DNA of 64,000 nt from Euonymus europaeus (Eukaryota; Streptophyta; Magnoliopsida; Celastrales; Celastraceae), in the NCBI GenBank assembly GCA_963580455.1, contig OY756971.1, positions 16,205,001-16,269,000 of the forward strand, given 5' to 3'. Made by a program: the position numbers and the translations under genes. The notes under the pieces are model-generated. The model did not search any database, had not been told where the DNA came from, and worked only from the letters and a program-made list of their open reading frames with translations. Shown one piece after another: positions 25,411 to 35,560 of the stretch (positions are counted from its first letter, which is position 1; the number at the start of each line of letters is the position of its first letter).

Positions 25411-25434
25411 TCCCCGGCAATGGCGCCAAAAACT
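25411..25434 (-). other. Primer-binding site of the Athila-like element
   Basis: Just inside the 5' LTR the - strand reads TTTTTGGCGCCATTGCCGGG. This is the usual Athila-group primer-binding region, and it orients the element and its LTRs. Confidence 0.8.
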
Positions 25435-26743
25435 TGACTCGCCCAAAATAGGTAAGTGGATTTACGCTTTCCCAAGTGCAGGATTGTCAAAGTAATAATA
25501 AGAGTGAATCCCAAATCGTCTCACAAAGACTTTTGATTTCGTCTTGGGTCTATGGATTAGTAACATAATTATGAATTAAATATGGTATTCACAATGTTAA
25601 GTGTGGCAAAATTGCACTAACCATTGGTTATATTTGATTTTCCCTCTTGGGGTGATTGATTGGATTAAACCCTAATATGCAATATATGAAATGGAAATGA
25701 AACTAAACTACCACAGAAAATCAAAGACAAAATGAACACAATCTAGCATAGCATAAATCATTAAAGTGAAAACTAAATCGGAATGAATAATAACCAAGTA
25801 TATTAAACTAGAAATTGTGAATCCAAATATGAAAACTAAATGAAATAACAATAAGTAAAGAGATTTTAGAAATCAAATCCAATATCAAAAGTAGAGGCGA
25901 TTCAACCTTCCAATCTACAAATAGAAGTTGAGGCAAATCCAACTTGGGTTGTTCTCAAGCTCTACAGGGAGGAAGAACTTCTTCTTCTAGTTGGTTGGGT
26001 CTCCAAAACTCCTAGAAATCTTCAAGAAAGTGATTTTTGAACTCCAGGAAAGAACCAAAATGAAGAACAAGGCAAGAGAATGCATAAAATTCGGCCAAAA
26101 TGAGTAAAGTTAAAAGAATGGGTCTCAAGACCCTTAAAACACTAATACATATGTTAAAAGACCACTGTAACCCATTAAAAATTAGTCCCATTGGTTTAAT
26201 ATATTGTTTTCCTTAAAATATCCTTGATTTATCATGCAGAAACAACAAAACATGGGCTAGTGTCCAGACAATTGATGTCGCGGGCTGAAATGGCTTCAAA
26301 TTGATTTTGTTAAGGAAGTGTCCGGACACTTAATGATGGTATTCGAAAACTTTTGCTCTCTGGTTTGGTTTTGTTAAGAAAGTGTCCCAACACTTTTCTG
26401 GTGTCCCGACACTTTTGCTGCAGAATTCCAATTTTTAGCTCCTTAAAGCTTCTTTCTTTCCAAAACGATCTCGATTGATCTGGAGCCTACAAAAAGCATT
26501 CAAACAAGTAATACATGACTGAAAAAAACTAAAACATATGTCAAAACCAATTTTAGGTTGATAAAAACCAAATTCGGGACATTAAAACCCAAAAGTTTAA
26601 GAGATATAATTTCCACATCTTTTAACCATTATACCCAAAACTTGGATTTTAAATCTCTAAGTAACCAAACCAACTTCAACCACTACAAAACACCTAAAAT
26701 GACTATGTCTAAGTGTTAGATTATGCATTAGCTTGTTAACACA
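25435..26743 (-). repeat. 5' LTR of the Athila-like element
   Basis: The sense 3' end is fixed by the primer-binding site and by the copy at 21777-21962. The sense 5' end is placed where the - strand shows a TGTTAACA-type start, directly beside pararetrovirus-like sequence. There is no ORF. The central part includes repeated phrases such as AGTGTCCGGACAC and AGTGTCCCAACAC (26318-26422). Confidence 0.6.
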
Positions 26744-26759
26744 AATTTTGGCAACTCAA

Positions 26760-28580
26760 ATCGCAGCCACGTCTGCTTCGAGAGGGGGTACTCATTGAAT
26801 CTGTTAAAAGAAAATCAAGTGAACATTCATTTATAGAACATTGTTTCAATAAATTAATATTTTTTGTAACATGTTTTTGAAGAAAAGGAAAAAAATAAAG
26901 ATTTTCCTAGTATTTTAGTGTGGATCCCATCATAGTCTACTTGAAACGGTTTGATTAATTCTAAGAAAGGGGCACCTAAAATAACATATTTTGTGATATT
27001 TTGAATACCAAGAAAATTTGTGGTAAAACCAATATCATAATGTTTTATAGTTACTTCAGATAATTTGTAAAGGATTTTAAGGTGTTCACCGTTTGTAAAT
27101 TTTATCCCTTCTATTGTTTTCTCCCAAATATGACGAGGAACTAAGTTAGAACGGAGACAATTTAAATCAGTACCAAAATCCACTAAAGCAATTGTTTCAA
27201 AAGAAAAATAAATTTAGATATCAATTGTAATTTTATTAAACCATTTTTGGATTGTAATTTTAGATAATTGCCCAAGGAAAGGCTAATCATTTTTGTAGGA
27301 ACTTTGTCAACTAAAATTCCTTCTGTCTCAAGTTTATTGATTTTTTCAATATCATCTATTTCACTAGGTGTTTCAGATGTAATTAACCATTTTCCTTTGT
27401 CTATGGATGAAACTAAGTCATTAATTTTCAAGCAATCTTGAATTTGTTTATTCTTGAGAATTTTGATTTCTGTATTAATCACAGAAATTTAATTTTGAAG
27501 ATCTTTAAGATTAGGAGCTATAAGAGCTATTATTTTAGGTTTTGGATTATGTTTAGATAGAATATCCTTTAAGTTGTAAGTTGTGATTGGTGGTGCAATC
27601 TTAGTGTTAAAATTGACCTTGTTTTGTTTTAATTTTTCAAAGTAAGCTAATTTAACTTGGGAATCATCTATATGATTGACTACTTCTAAAAGAAATTCTT
27701 GATCCCTAGAAAACATATTGATCACTGGATCAGAAGATGAAGAATAGAGGTCATCATATTGGTGTTCATTATCAGAAAGATTGGGAGATAAATCTTCATC
27801 AGTAGCTATTAGAATTGACTCTAATTTTGCAAGAATATTTTTATCTAATTCTAATTCAATAATACCCTTGTGAACACGACAATATCTTGCTATGTGTCCT
27901 GGTGTATTACACTTAAAAACAAACTAGTTTAGTCTTATCTTTATCTTCTTTAGGATTGGATTTTGTTTTGTATAATCTTTATTTTTATTATACGGTTTTT
28001 GAGTATAAGATTTCTTATAAAATTGATATCTATATTGAGTGGGTGTATGCTTTTTTATCATATCTTTTTTGTTTTGTACAATTTTCTTCGTTATATTTCA
28101 TTTGATTTGTTTGTTTTTCTTCTAAAAGAAGGTCTGGTGGAGTAGTTTTAGAAAAATATAGTTTTTGAGGAGATTGCCATTTCATTTTATTGACTTCAAA
28201 GTCGGAATTTTCTAGAGCACTATCAGTTTTATCAATATTGTGGATTGCTGGTTTTGATGAAGGCTTAGGAATATCAGAAATTTGTAAAGAAGAAAATTGA
28301 GTGCTATCAACATGAAGTTGTTGTATTTTTTTTAATCTAATTTAGTCATGAAATCACTATCCTTTGTGGCTAACGTTTTGACTAATTTAGGTGGTATTTC
28401 ATAAGGTTTGAATACAAGTTTGTCTAAATTATTGGAAATGGTTGGTTTTTGAACATAATCTTCTATCCTAGTTAATTGTTGGCCATTTGTTGACAGGTGT
28501 TGGATTGTAAAATTATTTTGTTCAACAATATTTTTGAATTCTTCAGTTTTAGATATCTTAAAAGGTGTATGGAGGGACAA
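26760..28580 (-). pseudogene. Pararetrovirus capsid-protease region, broken
   Basis: In sense order on the - strand: a capsid-like region (28580 to about 28200, with frames broken near 28330), a Lys-rich stretch, a CCHC-type knuckle (about 27915-27873) whose first Cys is not in frame, an acidic stretch, two further frames (27725-27489 and 27482-27183), and an aspartic protease region (27183-26854). The protease has an Asp-containing active-site block followed by ILGAPFL, the second signature of pararetroviral proteases; the active site reads DFGTDLN rather than D-S/T-G-A. Stops and frame changes separate the parts. After the protease a short tail ends near 26760, beside the Athila-like LTR. 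The family is inferred from domain order and motifs. Confidence 0.7.
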
Positions 28581-29455
28581 GAATATTTGTATGGAGGGGT
28601 GAGAATATTTGAACTAAGAAACTAATTTCTATTACAATCGCAAACTAATTTCTATTTGAACTATGAAAGATTTAAACACATAAAATTAAATAAAGCAAAT
28701 AAAGAAACATAAATAAATTTAACAATGTTAAAACAATTATAAAACCATCCATGTAGGTGGCAGAGCCGACCTGGAGGAGGTATGAATTGAAATGCAGAAA
28801 GTAAATTTAAGCAATTAAGGCGGCAGAACCAGCCATTATAATAAATTGCATAATTGAATTGAAGAATTGAAAGACATAAATTTAGGAACTTTAAATTGTA
28901 CGTAAGATTGGACTTACAGACTTTTATATTTTGTCTATTGAAGCTAACCTACGTACATTTGAGAGGAAGATTTTACAATGAGATGAAGGTTTTTGAGAGA
29001 GTAAGGTTGGAATTCTAGAGAGAAGATTTCTTCAAACTTCCAAAAACTAAAGCTTGAGAAACCTAACTAATGACTACTCCTTATATAGAAGGAGGGACTA
29101 ACGGTAAAACAAAATTTAAAATGATTACAAAATATGGAAAAGTAAGATGAATAGTGGTCTTTGTCTTCTTTGTCTTCCACCAATGCTTTTATGGGAAAAC
29201 ATGTCTTGTGTCTTTCGTCCATATGTTGTGTTTGTCTCTTTTGTCCATGTCATCAACATTTGATAGTTTTACAGGATGATAAAATTGGAAACCGGAAAGG
29301 GTATTATGGGTTTTTTAGCAAAACTCCAACTTTTAACGGATTTGATGATTTTTTTTACCACATACCGTTTGAGGTGGAATAGTCAAGCCGTATGTACCTA
29401 GGCTTGATTAGGTACCATGTACGATTTTTGAGTTTTTGAGCAAAACTTTCAGTAA
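28581..29455 (-). promoter_or_regulatory. Pararetrovirus promoter/leader arm (- strand copy)
   Basis: This arm is the inverted partner of about 30070-30920. In sense it has a TATA-like CTATATAAGG (RC of about 29080-29089), then TTAGGTTTCTCAAGC, then the phrase containing GGTCGGCTCTGCCACCTACA, which also occurs in the other arm. It would correspond to the intergenic promoter/leader region of the virus. No tRNA-Met primer-binding site is found between this arm and the capsid region, where one would be expected, so that part is deleted. Confidence 0.6.
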
Positions 29456-29469
29456 TTACAGAAGAATAT

Positions 29470-30010
29470 TTTTGATGAAAGTTCCTACAAAAATGATCAC
29501 CCTTGGGCTACTATCTCAAATTACTAGCCAAAAATGGTTTATTAAAATTACAATTGATATCCAAAATTCTTTTTTTTTAATACAATTGCTTTAGTGGATT
29601 CTGGTGCTAATTTAAATTGTCTCCGCTCTGACTTAGTTCCTCATTGTTTTTGGGAGAAAACAATAGAAGGGAAGGGATAAAATCTGCAAACGGTGAACAC
29701 CTTAAAATCCTTTACAAATTATCTGAAGAACCTATAAAACATTCTGATATTGTGTTTACCAAAAAAATTCTTGGTATTCAAAATATCACAAAATATGTTA
29801 TTTTAGGTACCCTTTTCTTAGAATTAATCAAACCATTTCAAGTAGACTATGATGGGATCCACACTAAAATACTAGGAAAATCTTTATTTTTTCTTTTTCT
29901 TCAAAAACCTGTTACAAAAAATATTAATTTATTGAAACAATGTTCTATAAATGAATGCTCACTTAATTGTCTTTTAATAGATTCAATGAGTATGTCCTCT
30001 TGATGTGGAC
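29470..30010 (+). pseudogene. Pararetrovirus protease region, + strand copy
   Basis: This is a second copy of the protease segment, inverted relative to 26760-27300 and similar over most of its length (shared landmarks ANGEHLKILYKLSE and GIQNITKYVILG). It has its own frameshifts and lacks the capsid part. In sense it runs directly into the promoter/leader arm at about 30070, with no reverse transcriptase between them. Confidence 0.7.
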
Positions 30011-30069
30011 GTGGCCGCGACCCTTCACCCACAACAAGATCTCAAGCACAAAAGTTATCAAAAATTCGT

Positions 30070-31030
30070 TAAAAGCTAGAAGTTTTACTCAAAAACTCAA
30101 AAATCCTACAAGGTACCTAATCAAGCCTAGGCATATACGGCTTGACTATTCCACCTCAAACGGTAGGTGGTAAATAAATCATCAAATCCATTGAAAGCTG
30201 GGGTTTTGCTAGAAACCCATAATACCCTTTATGGGTTCCAATTTTATCGTCCGGTAAAACTAGCAAAAGTTGATGACATGGACAAAAGACACAAACACAA
30301 TATATGGACAGAAGACACAAAACATGCTTTTTCATAAAAGCATTAGTGGAAGACAAAGAACACAAAGACCATTATTCATCTTACTTTTCCATATTTTGTA
30401 ATCATTGTAATCATTTTAAATTTTGCTTTACCCTTAGTCCCTTCTTCTATATAAAGTTTAGTGCTTAGTTAGGTTTCTCAAGCTTTAGTTTTTGGAAGTT
30501 TCAAGAAATATTCTCTCTAGAATTCCAACCTTCCCCCTCTCAAAAACCTTTCTCTCAAATGTTCGTAGGTTAGCTTCAAAAGAAAAACATACAAAAGTTT
30601 GCAAGTCCAATGTTACATACAATTTAAAGTTCTTAAATTTATGTCTTTCAATTCTTCAATTCAATTCTGCAATTTAATTTATGTCTTTCAATTCTTCAAT
30701 TCAATTCTGCAATTTATTATCAATGACTGGTTCTACCGTCGTAATTGCTTAAATTTACTTTCTGCATTTCAATTCATACCTCCTCCAGGTCGGCTCTGCC
30801 ACCTACATGGATGATTTTATAATTCCTTTAGCATTGTTAAATTTATTTATGTTTCTTTATTTGCTTTATTTAATTTTATGTGTTTAAATCTTTCTTAGTT
30901 CAAACGGAAATTAGTTTGTGATTCTGATTCATCTATTAAGTTTATCAAGACTCTCTAATTATCATAATCGTCAAATATCTAACTAAGTCTTTCTTGCTTA
31001 GTTTCTTCTTTGCTTGCTTGATCATCTCGT
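30070..31030 (+). promoter_or_regulatory. Pararetrovirus promoter/leader arm (+ strand copy)
   Basis: The TATA box CTATATAAAG lies at 30447-30456, followed by TTAGGTTTCTCAAGC, a tandem 40-bp duplication (30636-30715) and the phrase GGTCGGCTCTGCCACC. It ends just before the primer-binding site at 31034. The arm is the inverted partner of 28581-29455. The layout of promoter, then leader, then tRNA-Met site is that of a caulimovirid intergenic region or a copia-type LTR; its adjacency to a viral protease favours the former. Confidence 0.6.
30636..30715. repeat. Exact 40-bp tandem duplication
   Basis: The phrase ATGTCTTTCAATTCTTCAAT occurs at 30641 and again at 30681 in the same context. Both copies are identical, so this duplication is recent compared with the decay of its surroundings. 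The partner arm on the - strand lacks it. Confidence 0.9.
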
Positions 31031-31033
31031 CTA

Positions 31034-31045
31034 TGGTATCAGAGC
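31034..31045 (+). other. tRNA-Met primer-binding site
   Basis: TGGTATCAGAGC is the sequence complementary to the 3' end of plant initiator tRNA-Met. It is used by both plant pararetroviruses and many copia elements. Here it follows the promoter/leader arm in the + orientation. Confidence 0.85.
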
Positions 31046-31194
31046 CTGGGGCAAGTGGTTGTAAATTAGGAAAGAACTAGTTGAACATCTGACGTTCAGT
31101 ACCAGATAACACCGTGTGGAAGGGCGAGAAGGCGATGGACTGCCATAGCTAATGTGCCCATGGTAGTTTGTACTGTTCTGATAGATTTTCAGCT

Positions 31195-31404
31195 ATGTCT
31201 TCTCTATTTCGATCAACCTTTTTCAATATCTGACGATAGAATTGTCAATCAAGAAGAAATTAATCTTGAAGATTTAGTTAGAGATGTCGACAATTGAGAT
31301 ATTCCCCGAGTGGAAATAAACAAAACATATAAAAAGAAATCCAAATTTAATCTCTTAAGTCATAATGAATATACAATTAAAACTGAAGAAAGAGATATTA
31401 AAAG
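31195..31404 (+). pseudogene. Short viral-like coding fragment after the leader
   Basis: Downstream of the primer site, broken + strand frames read acidic, polar protein-like sequence (for example NQEEINLEDLVRDVDN) with stops. It may be the start of the viral open reading frame. At about 31404 it meets the oppositely oriented movement-protein fragment. I cannot assign a domain. Confidence 0.4.
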
Positions 31405-32212
31405 TTAGATTGAGAAGAAGTACTTGGAGCAGATGGGCACTGATTTCTTGTTTTTGTAAGAGGTACTTGGTATAGTAGAGAAATAATTTTGAGGTGGAAT
31501 TCCTAACTCAGGTTTAAAAGAAGAACCAAGATTAAGATTTTGTAAATCAATTGAATGACAATGAGAACTAAAAATAATTTCTATTTTCCAGTCAGTTGCT
31601 TGAGAAATATACTCCATATTTGTATTTTCTACCTTTTTAGGAGGTACAACCCCTTATAACTCCCAAGTTTTGGGTAAGGTGATGTCATTCCATTTGATGG
31701 TTCTAGGAATTTTCATATTGGATCTAACAATGTTTGTTTGGATTAAAAATGTTTCTCCTTTTGGAGACTTGCGTAAAGCTTTTGAACCAAAGGCAGAAGA
31801 CATAAAATTATAATGGATCCTATAAATTAAAGAAATTGGAAGAGTTTCTGCAGCCATTTTGTAATTGTGAGTTTTGATGTTTAAAGTGAGTGTATCTAAA
31901 AGATTTGATCACTTAATGAAACAGTAAAATTGGGGTAACAGTCAAAGTAGATTGAACGACTACATAGGCTAGTTTCAACTGTTCCTAAGAGTGAATCATT
32001 GAAGTCTAACATTCTACAATCTCATAGACATAAAAGTATTGAAGTATCTAAACCTTCACGAGTTAAAGGTTTAATACCTATTTGAACTAATCCTATATGA
32101 AGATAATTATATTTTTGTTTATGTTTTTCAATGGATTGTTTTGTAAGAAGTTTAATTATCTGATTATCCACCTCAACTAGTTTAACAATGCTATATAAGT
32201 TTCTACTTATAT

Positions 32213-32222
<10 letters not shown>
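31405..32222 (-). pseudogene. Pararetrovirus movement protein region, broken
   Basis: Three - strand frames (32222-32022, 31857-31654, 31617-31405) carry the pattern of the 30K-superfamily movement proteins of Caulimoviridae. The upstream part holds YNYLHIGLVQIGIKPLTR, and the middle part is a basic segment with SPKGETFLIQTN. Such proteins form tubules at plasmodesmata for cell-to-cell spread. Stops and frame changes separate the frames. The sense start abuts a (TA)n tract. The orientation is opposite to the leader fragment on its left. Confidence 0.75.

Positions 32223-32251
<29 letters not shown>
32211..32251. repeat. (TA)n / (TACA)n microsatellite
   Basis: A TATATACATACATACATATATATATA-type run, beginning directly beside the movement-protein fragment. 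It marks the right edge of the viral cluster. Confidence 0.85.
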
Positions 32252-32255
<4 letters not shown>

Positions 32256-32458
32256 GTTGTTAAAATTTTAAATTATTAAAAAATTCATATTTGCCCTTCT
32301 CGTCTTTGAAGCGTGCACTTAAATTGCGCTTTGCCCTTTGAAGCAATGTAAAGCCCTAGCGCTTCACGTGCGCTTTGCGCATTAACTACCATGGTATTGG
32401 CTTTACTATCGATTAAATAACCTCCCACTTTCACTCATTGTTCTGCTTATAACTCTAG

Positions 32459-33743
32459 GTTTTGAACTTGGATCTGAGAAGCATACAGTAGAAGCAATAG
32501 TAAAGAAGTATGGCGGTTTACAACTAACTTCTAGTATTGAAGGATTGTCTGTACTAAAAACAACGAAGGTATATTGCAAACATTTGTCTCATTAAATTTA
32601 TATATCCTTAACCAACCCTCTCTATCCTTAATGAACTATAGCATATTATTTATAGCTGCCCCAGATTGATCTAATTTGGAAATGTCAATTTTTTTAAGTA
32701 CGTCATCCTTTTATGTTTTAATATTATCAAACACAAAACAAGGTATTATATATTTTCCATACTTGATTTAAAATAAAAATAGAGGTAAACATGTAACCAG
32801 GCTCAATGCCAAAGAGATAGAAGTTGAATCAATGCAAAGGGAGTTCCCTTCTCGATTAAACAGGCTACTGTTACAGAAAATTAGTAATGCATATTATGCA
32901 ACTTAGACGAACTTTTGTGTTTGAGATAGTAGGAAGCCTTACTGAGAATCGTTCCATGCATATTATGTACTCAAAGATACAAACATAATCCCACAAAGAA
33001 CAAATTGGGGAGAAAGAGTACGACCCCCCTAAAAAAAGTTGTTTCTTTACTGGAGCATAGTCTTAAGCCATCCCAATACATAAGGTGTTTTGTACCTTAA
33101 ACTTGGAAGTTTAAGATAGTTGTTTTCTGGCATCTCCATGCCGCGCAACAGTGGAAGCAATAACCCACACCAACTACTCATGCTTCCTAAGTTCCTAGGG
33201 TTATTCCATTTATCATGGAGAGTGTCATTTCTTTACTATTTGACCTTGAAATTTGAGCCTTTTGATGAATATGAGTGAGTTCAGGAACAAATATTTATCA
33301 GGCTCCACTATGTAATGAATAGAGTTGCTCCCTCTTGGCGTCTTTATATTTTTATCATTTATTGTAAAGAGATTCTGTCGATGTTGTAGGATTAAAGTGC
33401 TATTTTCTAGTCTATGTGCATCTAATATGATCTGGTTTCTATACTATGTTTTTAAAAATTAATTATGGAGTTTATGTTTTGAAGCAATCAGATTTTGAAG
33501 GTTTTAAAAACACGAGAGAGAATCCTGGAAATACAGGTAACTACATCAAGGAGGTATATATATCAATCATTAAATCATTTGGTACTTGCTTATGCTGCAA
33601 TATGCAATGTTTTAGAAATATATTACAATTTTACATATGACGACTCCAATATGACAATATGCTTCACTTCATCATGCAATGATTCAAAAGTGTTGAATTT
33701 CAATCTACAAAAAGATTTATTCACAACGGTTGTATGTTTCTAA
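32459..33743 (+). pseudogene. Urate oxidase (uricase) pseudogene fragment
   Basis: Exon-like 32459-32568 (preceded by CTCTAG, followed by GTATAT) reads ELGSEKHTVEAIVKKYGG, LTSSIEGLSVLKTTK, the N-terminal block of plant uricase. About 0.9 kb later, from about 33488, the next exon begins SDFEGFK, then after a small deletion and frame change TRERILEIQVTTSRRYIYQS, matching the following uricase block with substitutions. The expected 3' splice site before SDFEGF reads CAA instead of CAG. Uricase oxidises urate to 5-hydroxyisourate in peroxisomes. The first exon and the C-terminal half are missing, so this is a nonfunctional gene fragment, either a decayed duplicate or a fragment moved by transposition. 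Confidence 0.75.
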
Positions 33744-33837
33744 TACATTGTGAAATATATATGAATAAATACTTACATATATGGGACAAGTTATCGTTTT
33801 ATATGTTCATTTACCTTACAAGTAAGCCTAATTGATT
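33744..33837. other. Flank with pre-existing short duplication next to LINE target
   Basis: Near 33809-33828 the phrase TTTACCTTACAAGTAAGCCT appears. It recurs just right of the LINE at about 42000-42019. Only the TTGCACTTTACC part is the target duplication; the rest suggests that a short tandem repeat was present before insertion. Confidence 0.6.
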
Positions 33838-33849
33838 TTGCACTTTACC
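33838..33849. repeat. LINE target-site duplication, left copy
   Basis: TTGCACTTTACC occurs immediately before the T-run that is the LINE poly(A) tail. The identical right copy is at 41993-42004. Confidence 0.85.
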
Positions 33850-34419
33850 CTTTTTTTTTTGATAAAAGTGGATGCTAGTTTCACAATTTATTGAAAACCT
33901 CACGTATGGCGGAGGAATACCGTGGTTACAATGACACCAAAAAAAACCAAAACTACACTAAACGAAAACCCAAAAAACAAAAAATGAAAACCCAAGAAGA
34001 TACATAGAATCTTAAAAAAACCTTGGCAAGAAGTCTACCTCCCAAACAAGGAACGACCAACCAAAAAAAAGAACACATGCTAAACTGAGAAATCCATGCA
34101 AAGCCGCACGACCTTCTCCAAAACAAACCACTTGCCACATTTTTGCTACGCAGCCAGAACAGCAAGAGAAAACAAAAACCAAAAGCAACCAACTTGCAAG
34201 GAAGACAAGTCGAGAAGCAACCCAAGAGACAGAAGCCACCATCGCCACCTTAGAACCAAAGAACATAGAGATCAAGCATCCCAAGTAGAGCCAAAAAGCT
34301 GAACTAAATCCTATGACAACCAATAACAAAGCAGAAAAAGAAAATCCAAAATCCCACAAAGAATAAACCACCCATAGAAAAAAGCCAAGATAGAAACACC
34401 AAAAAACTGAAGGCCAAAA

Positions 34420-35560
34420 TCAACAATCCACAACCCATATGAGAACTAATTCTTTGAAATCCAAACAACAAACATAGTTGCTATCACAACCTTGTTTCGC
34501 AAGAGCATCCGCAACCATATTGGACTCTCTCGAAACATAATTAAAAATAATGGAAGAGATAGACTGAGTACAATTACGAATAACATTTATATCAGAGTCA
34601 AGATTCCAAGGATTGGAGCATTTTCTAGCTAGCCAACTTATTGAATTGCTGGAATCAAATTCAATGATCAGTTGAACATCATTACCAAAAATATTTGGGG
34701 TTGAGATTTCCAGAGCAATTCGGATCGCCCATACCTCGATAGAGCTTGGGTCCACAAGATCAACTGGAACAAAAACAATGCAAAGAATACTAATTCTCAG
34801 AAATCCAAACAACAAACATAGTTGTCTATCACAACCTTGTTTCGCAAGAGCATCCGCAACCATATTAGACTCTCTCCAAACATGATTAAAAATAATGGAA
34901 GAGATAGACCGAGTACAATTACGAATAACATTTATATCAGAGTCAAGATTCCAAGGATTGGAGCATTTTCTAGCTAGCCAACTTATTGCATTGTTGGAAT
35001 CAGATTCAATGATCAGTTGAACATCATTACAAAAAATATTTGGGGTTGAGATTTCCAGAGCAATTCGGATCGCCCATACCTCGATAGAGCTTGGGTCCAC
35101 AGGATCAACTGGAACAAAAACAATGCAAAGAATACTAATTCTCTGAAATCCAAACAACAAACATAGTTGTCTAGCACAACCTTGTTTCGCAAGAGCATCC
35201 GCAACCATATTAGACTCTCTCCAAACATGATTACAAATAATGGAAGAGATAGACCGAGTACAATTACGAATAACATTTATATCAGGTCAAGATTCCAAGG
35301 ATTGGAGCATTTTCTAGCTAGCCAACTTATTGCATTGTTGGAATCAAATTCAATGATCAGTTGAACATCATTACCAAAAATATTTGGGGTTGAGATTTCC
35401 AGAGCAATTCGGATCGCCCATACCTCGATAGAGCTTGGGTCCACAGGATCAACTGGAACAAAAACAATGCAAAGAATATTCCCTTGGAAATCCCTTAGAA
35501 CTCCACCAACTCCAGTTTTCTCCCCCTACATTGAACCGTCTGTATTCAATTTCAAGTAAC
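34420..35560 (-). pseudogene. LINE RNase H domain (triplicated, frames joined)
   Basis: The frame 35208-34420 encodes two full copies in phase and part of a third of an RNase H-fold segment of the plant type found in LINE ORF2 C-termini. The conserved acidic positions are visible in VWAIRIALE and in DSNNAISWL, and ADALAKQG forms the last helix. Because the repeat of 345 bases is a multiple of three, two copies stay in frame. The N-terminal strand of the domain, with KLNTDGSM, is single-copy at about 35550. Function is unlikely because the upstream polyprotein is broken. Confidence 0.85.
34445..35477 (-). repeat. Three tandem ~345-bp copies of the RNase H end
   Basis: Units start at 34445, 34789 and 35134 with ACTAATTCT, and the third unit ends at 35477. 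The spacings are 344, 345 and 344 bases. The copies are nearly identical by eye, much closer to one another than expected for the age of the element. Each unit encodes the same RNase H segment: IEVWAIRIALEIS, LIIESDSNNAISWLARK, ESNMVADALAKQGC. The third (upstream in sense) copy has lost one base (ATCAGAGTCAAG becomes ATCAGGTCAAG). Confidence 0.95.

Larger units (their letters stand above)
21777..26743 (-). mobile_element. Athila-like Ty3 element, internally deleted
   Basis: The element is read on the - strand: 5' LTR (about 26743 down to 25435), primer-binding site just inside it, gag, protease and the first part of RT (down to about 21963), then the last ~186 bases of the 3' LTR (21962-21777). 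The rest of RT, RNase H, integrase and most of the 3' LTR are deleted. The two LTR pieces differ at about 17 of 186 positions by eye, so the insertion is old. The outer edge at about 26743 is chosen from a TGTTAACA-type start on the - strand and no matching target duplication was found, so that boundary is uncertain. Confidence 0.75.
26745..32222. mobile_element. Rearranged endogenous pararetrovirus cluster (Caulimoviridae type)
   Basis: Fragments of a plant pararetrovirus lie here in opposing orientations. On the - strand are a capsid/zinc-knuckle/protease region (28580-26760) and, upstream of it in sense, a promoter/leader arm (about 29455-28581). On the + strand are a second protease copy (about 29470-30010) followed by a second promoter/leader arm (about 30070-30920) and a tRNA-Met primer-binding site (31034). 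A movement-protein region follows on the - strand (32222-31405). All coding parts are broken. No reverse transcriptase or RNase H of viral type is visible in the cluster. The two arms form a large imperfect inverted repeat, which fits integration of concatemeric or recombined viral DNA followed by decay. Confidence 0.75.

Noticed and set aside
30002..31030. Leader arm as a copia LTR
   Set aside because: A tRNA-Met site follows it, as in copia, but no second LTR, target duplication or copia coding region accompanies it, and it joins a pararetroviral protease directly. Viral leader is the better explanation.
33953..34371. Overlapping - strand ORFs rich in Phe, Leu and Trp (90 and 119 residues)
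   Set aside because: They lie in the LINE 3' untranslated region; hydrophobic content follows from base composition.
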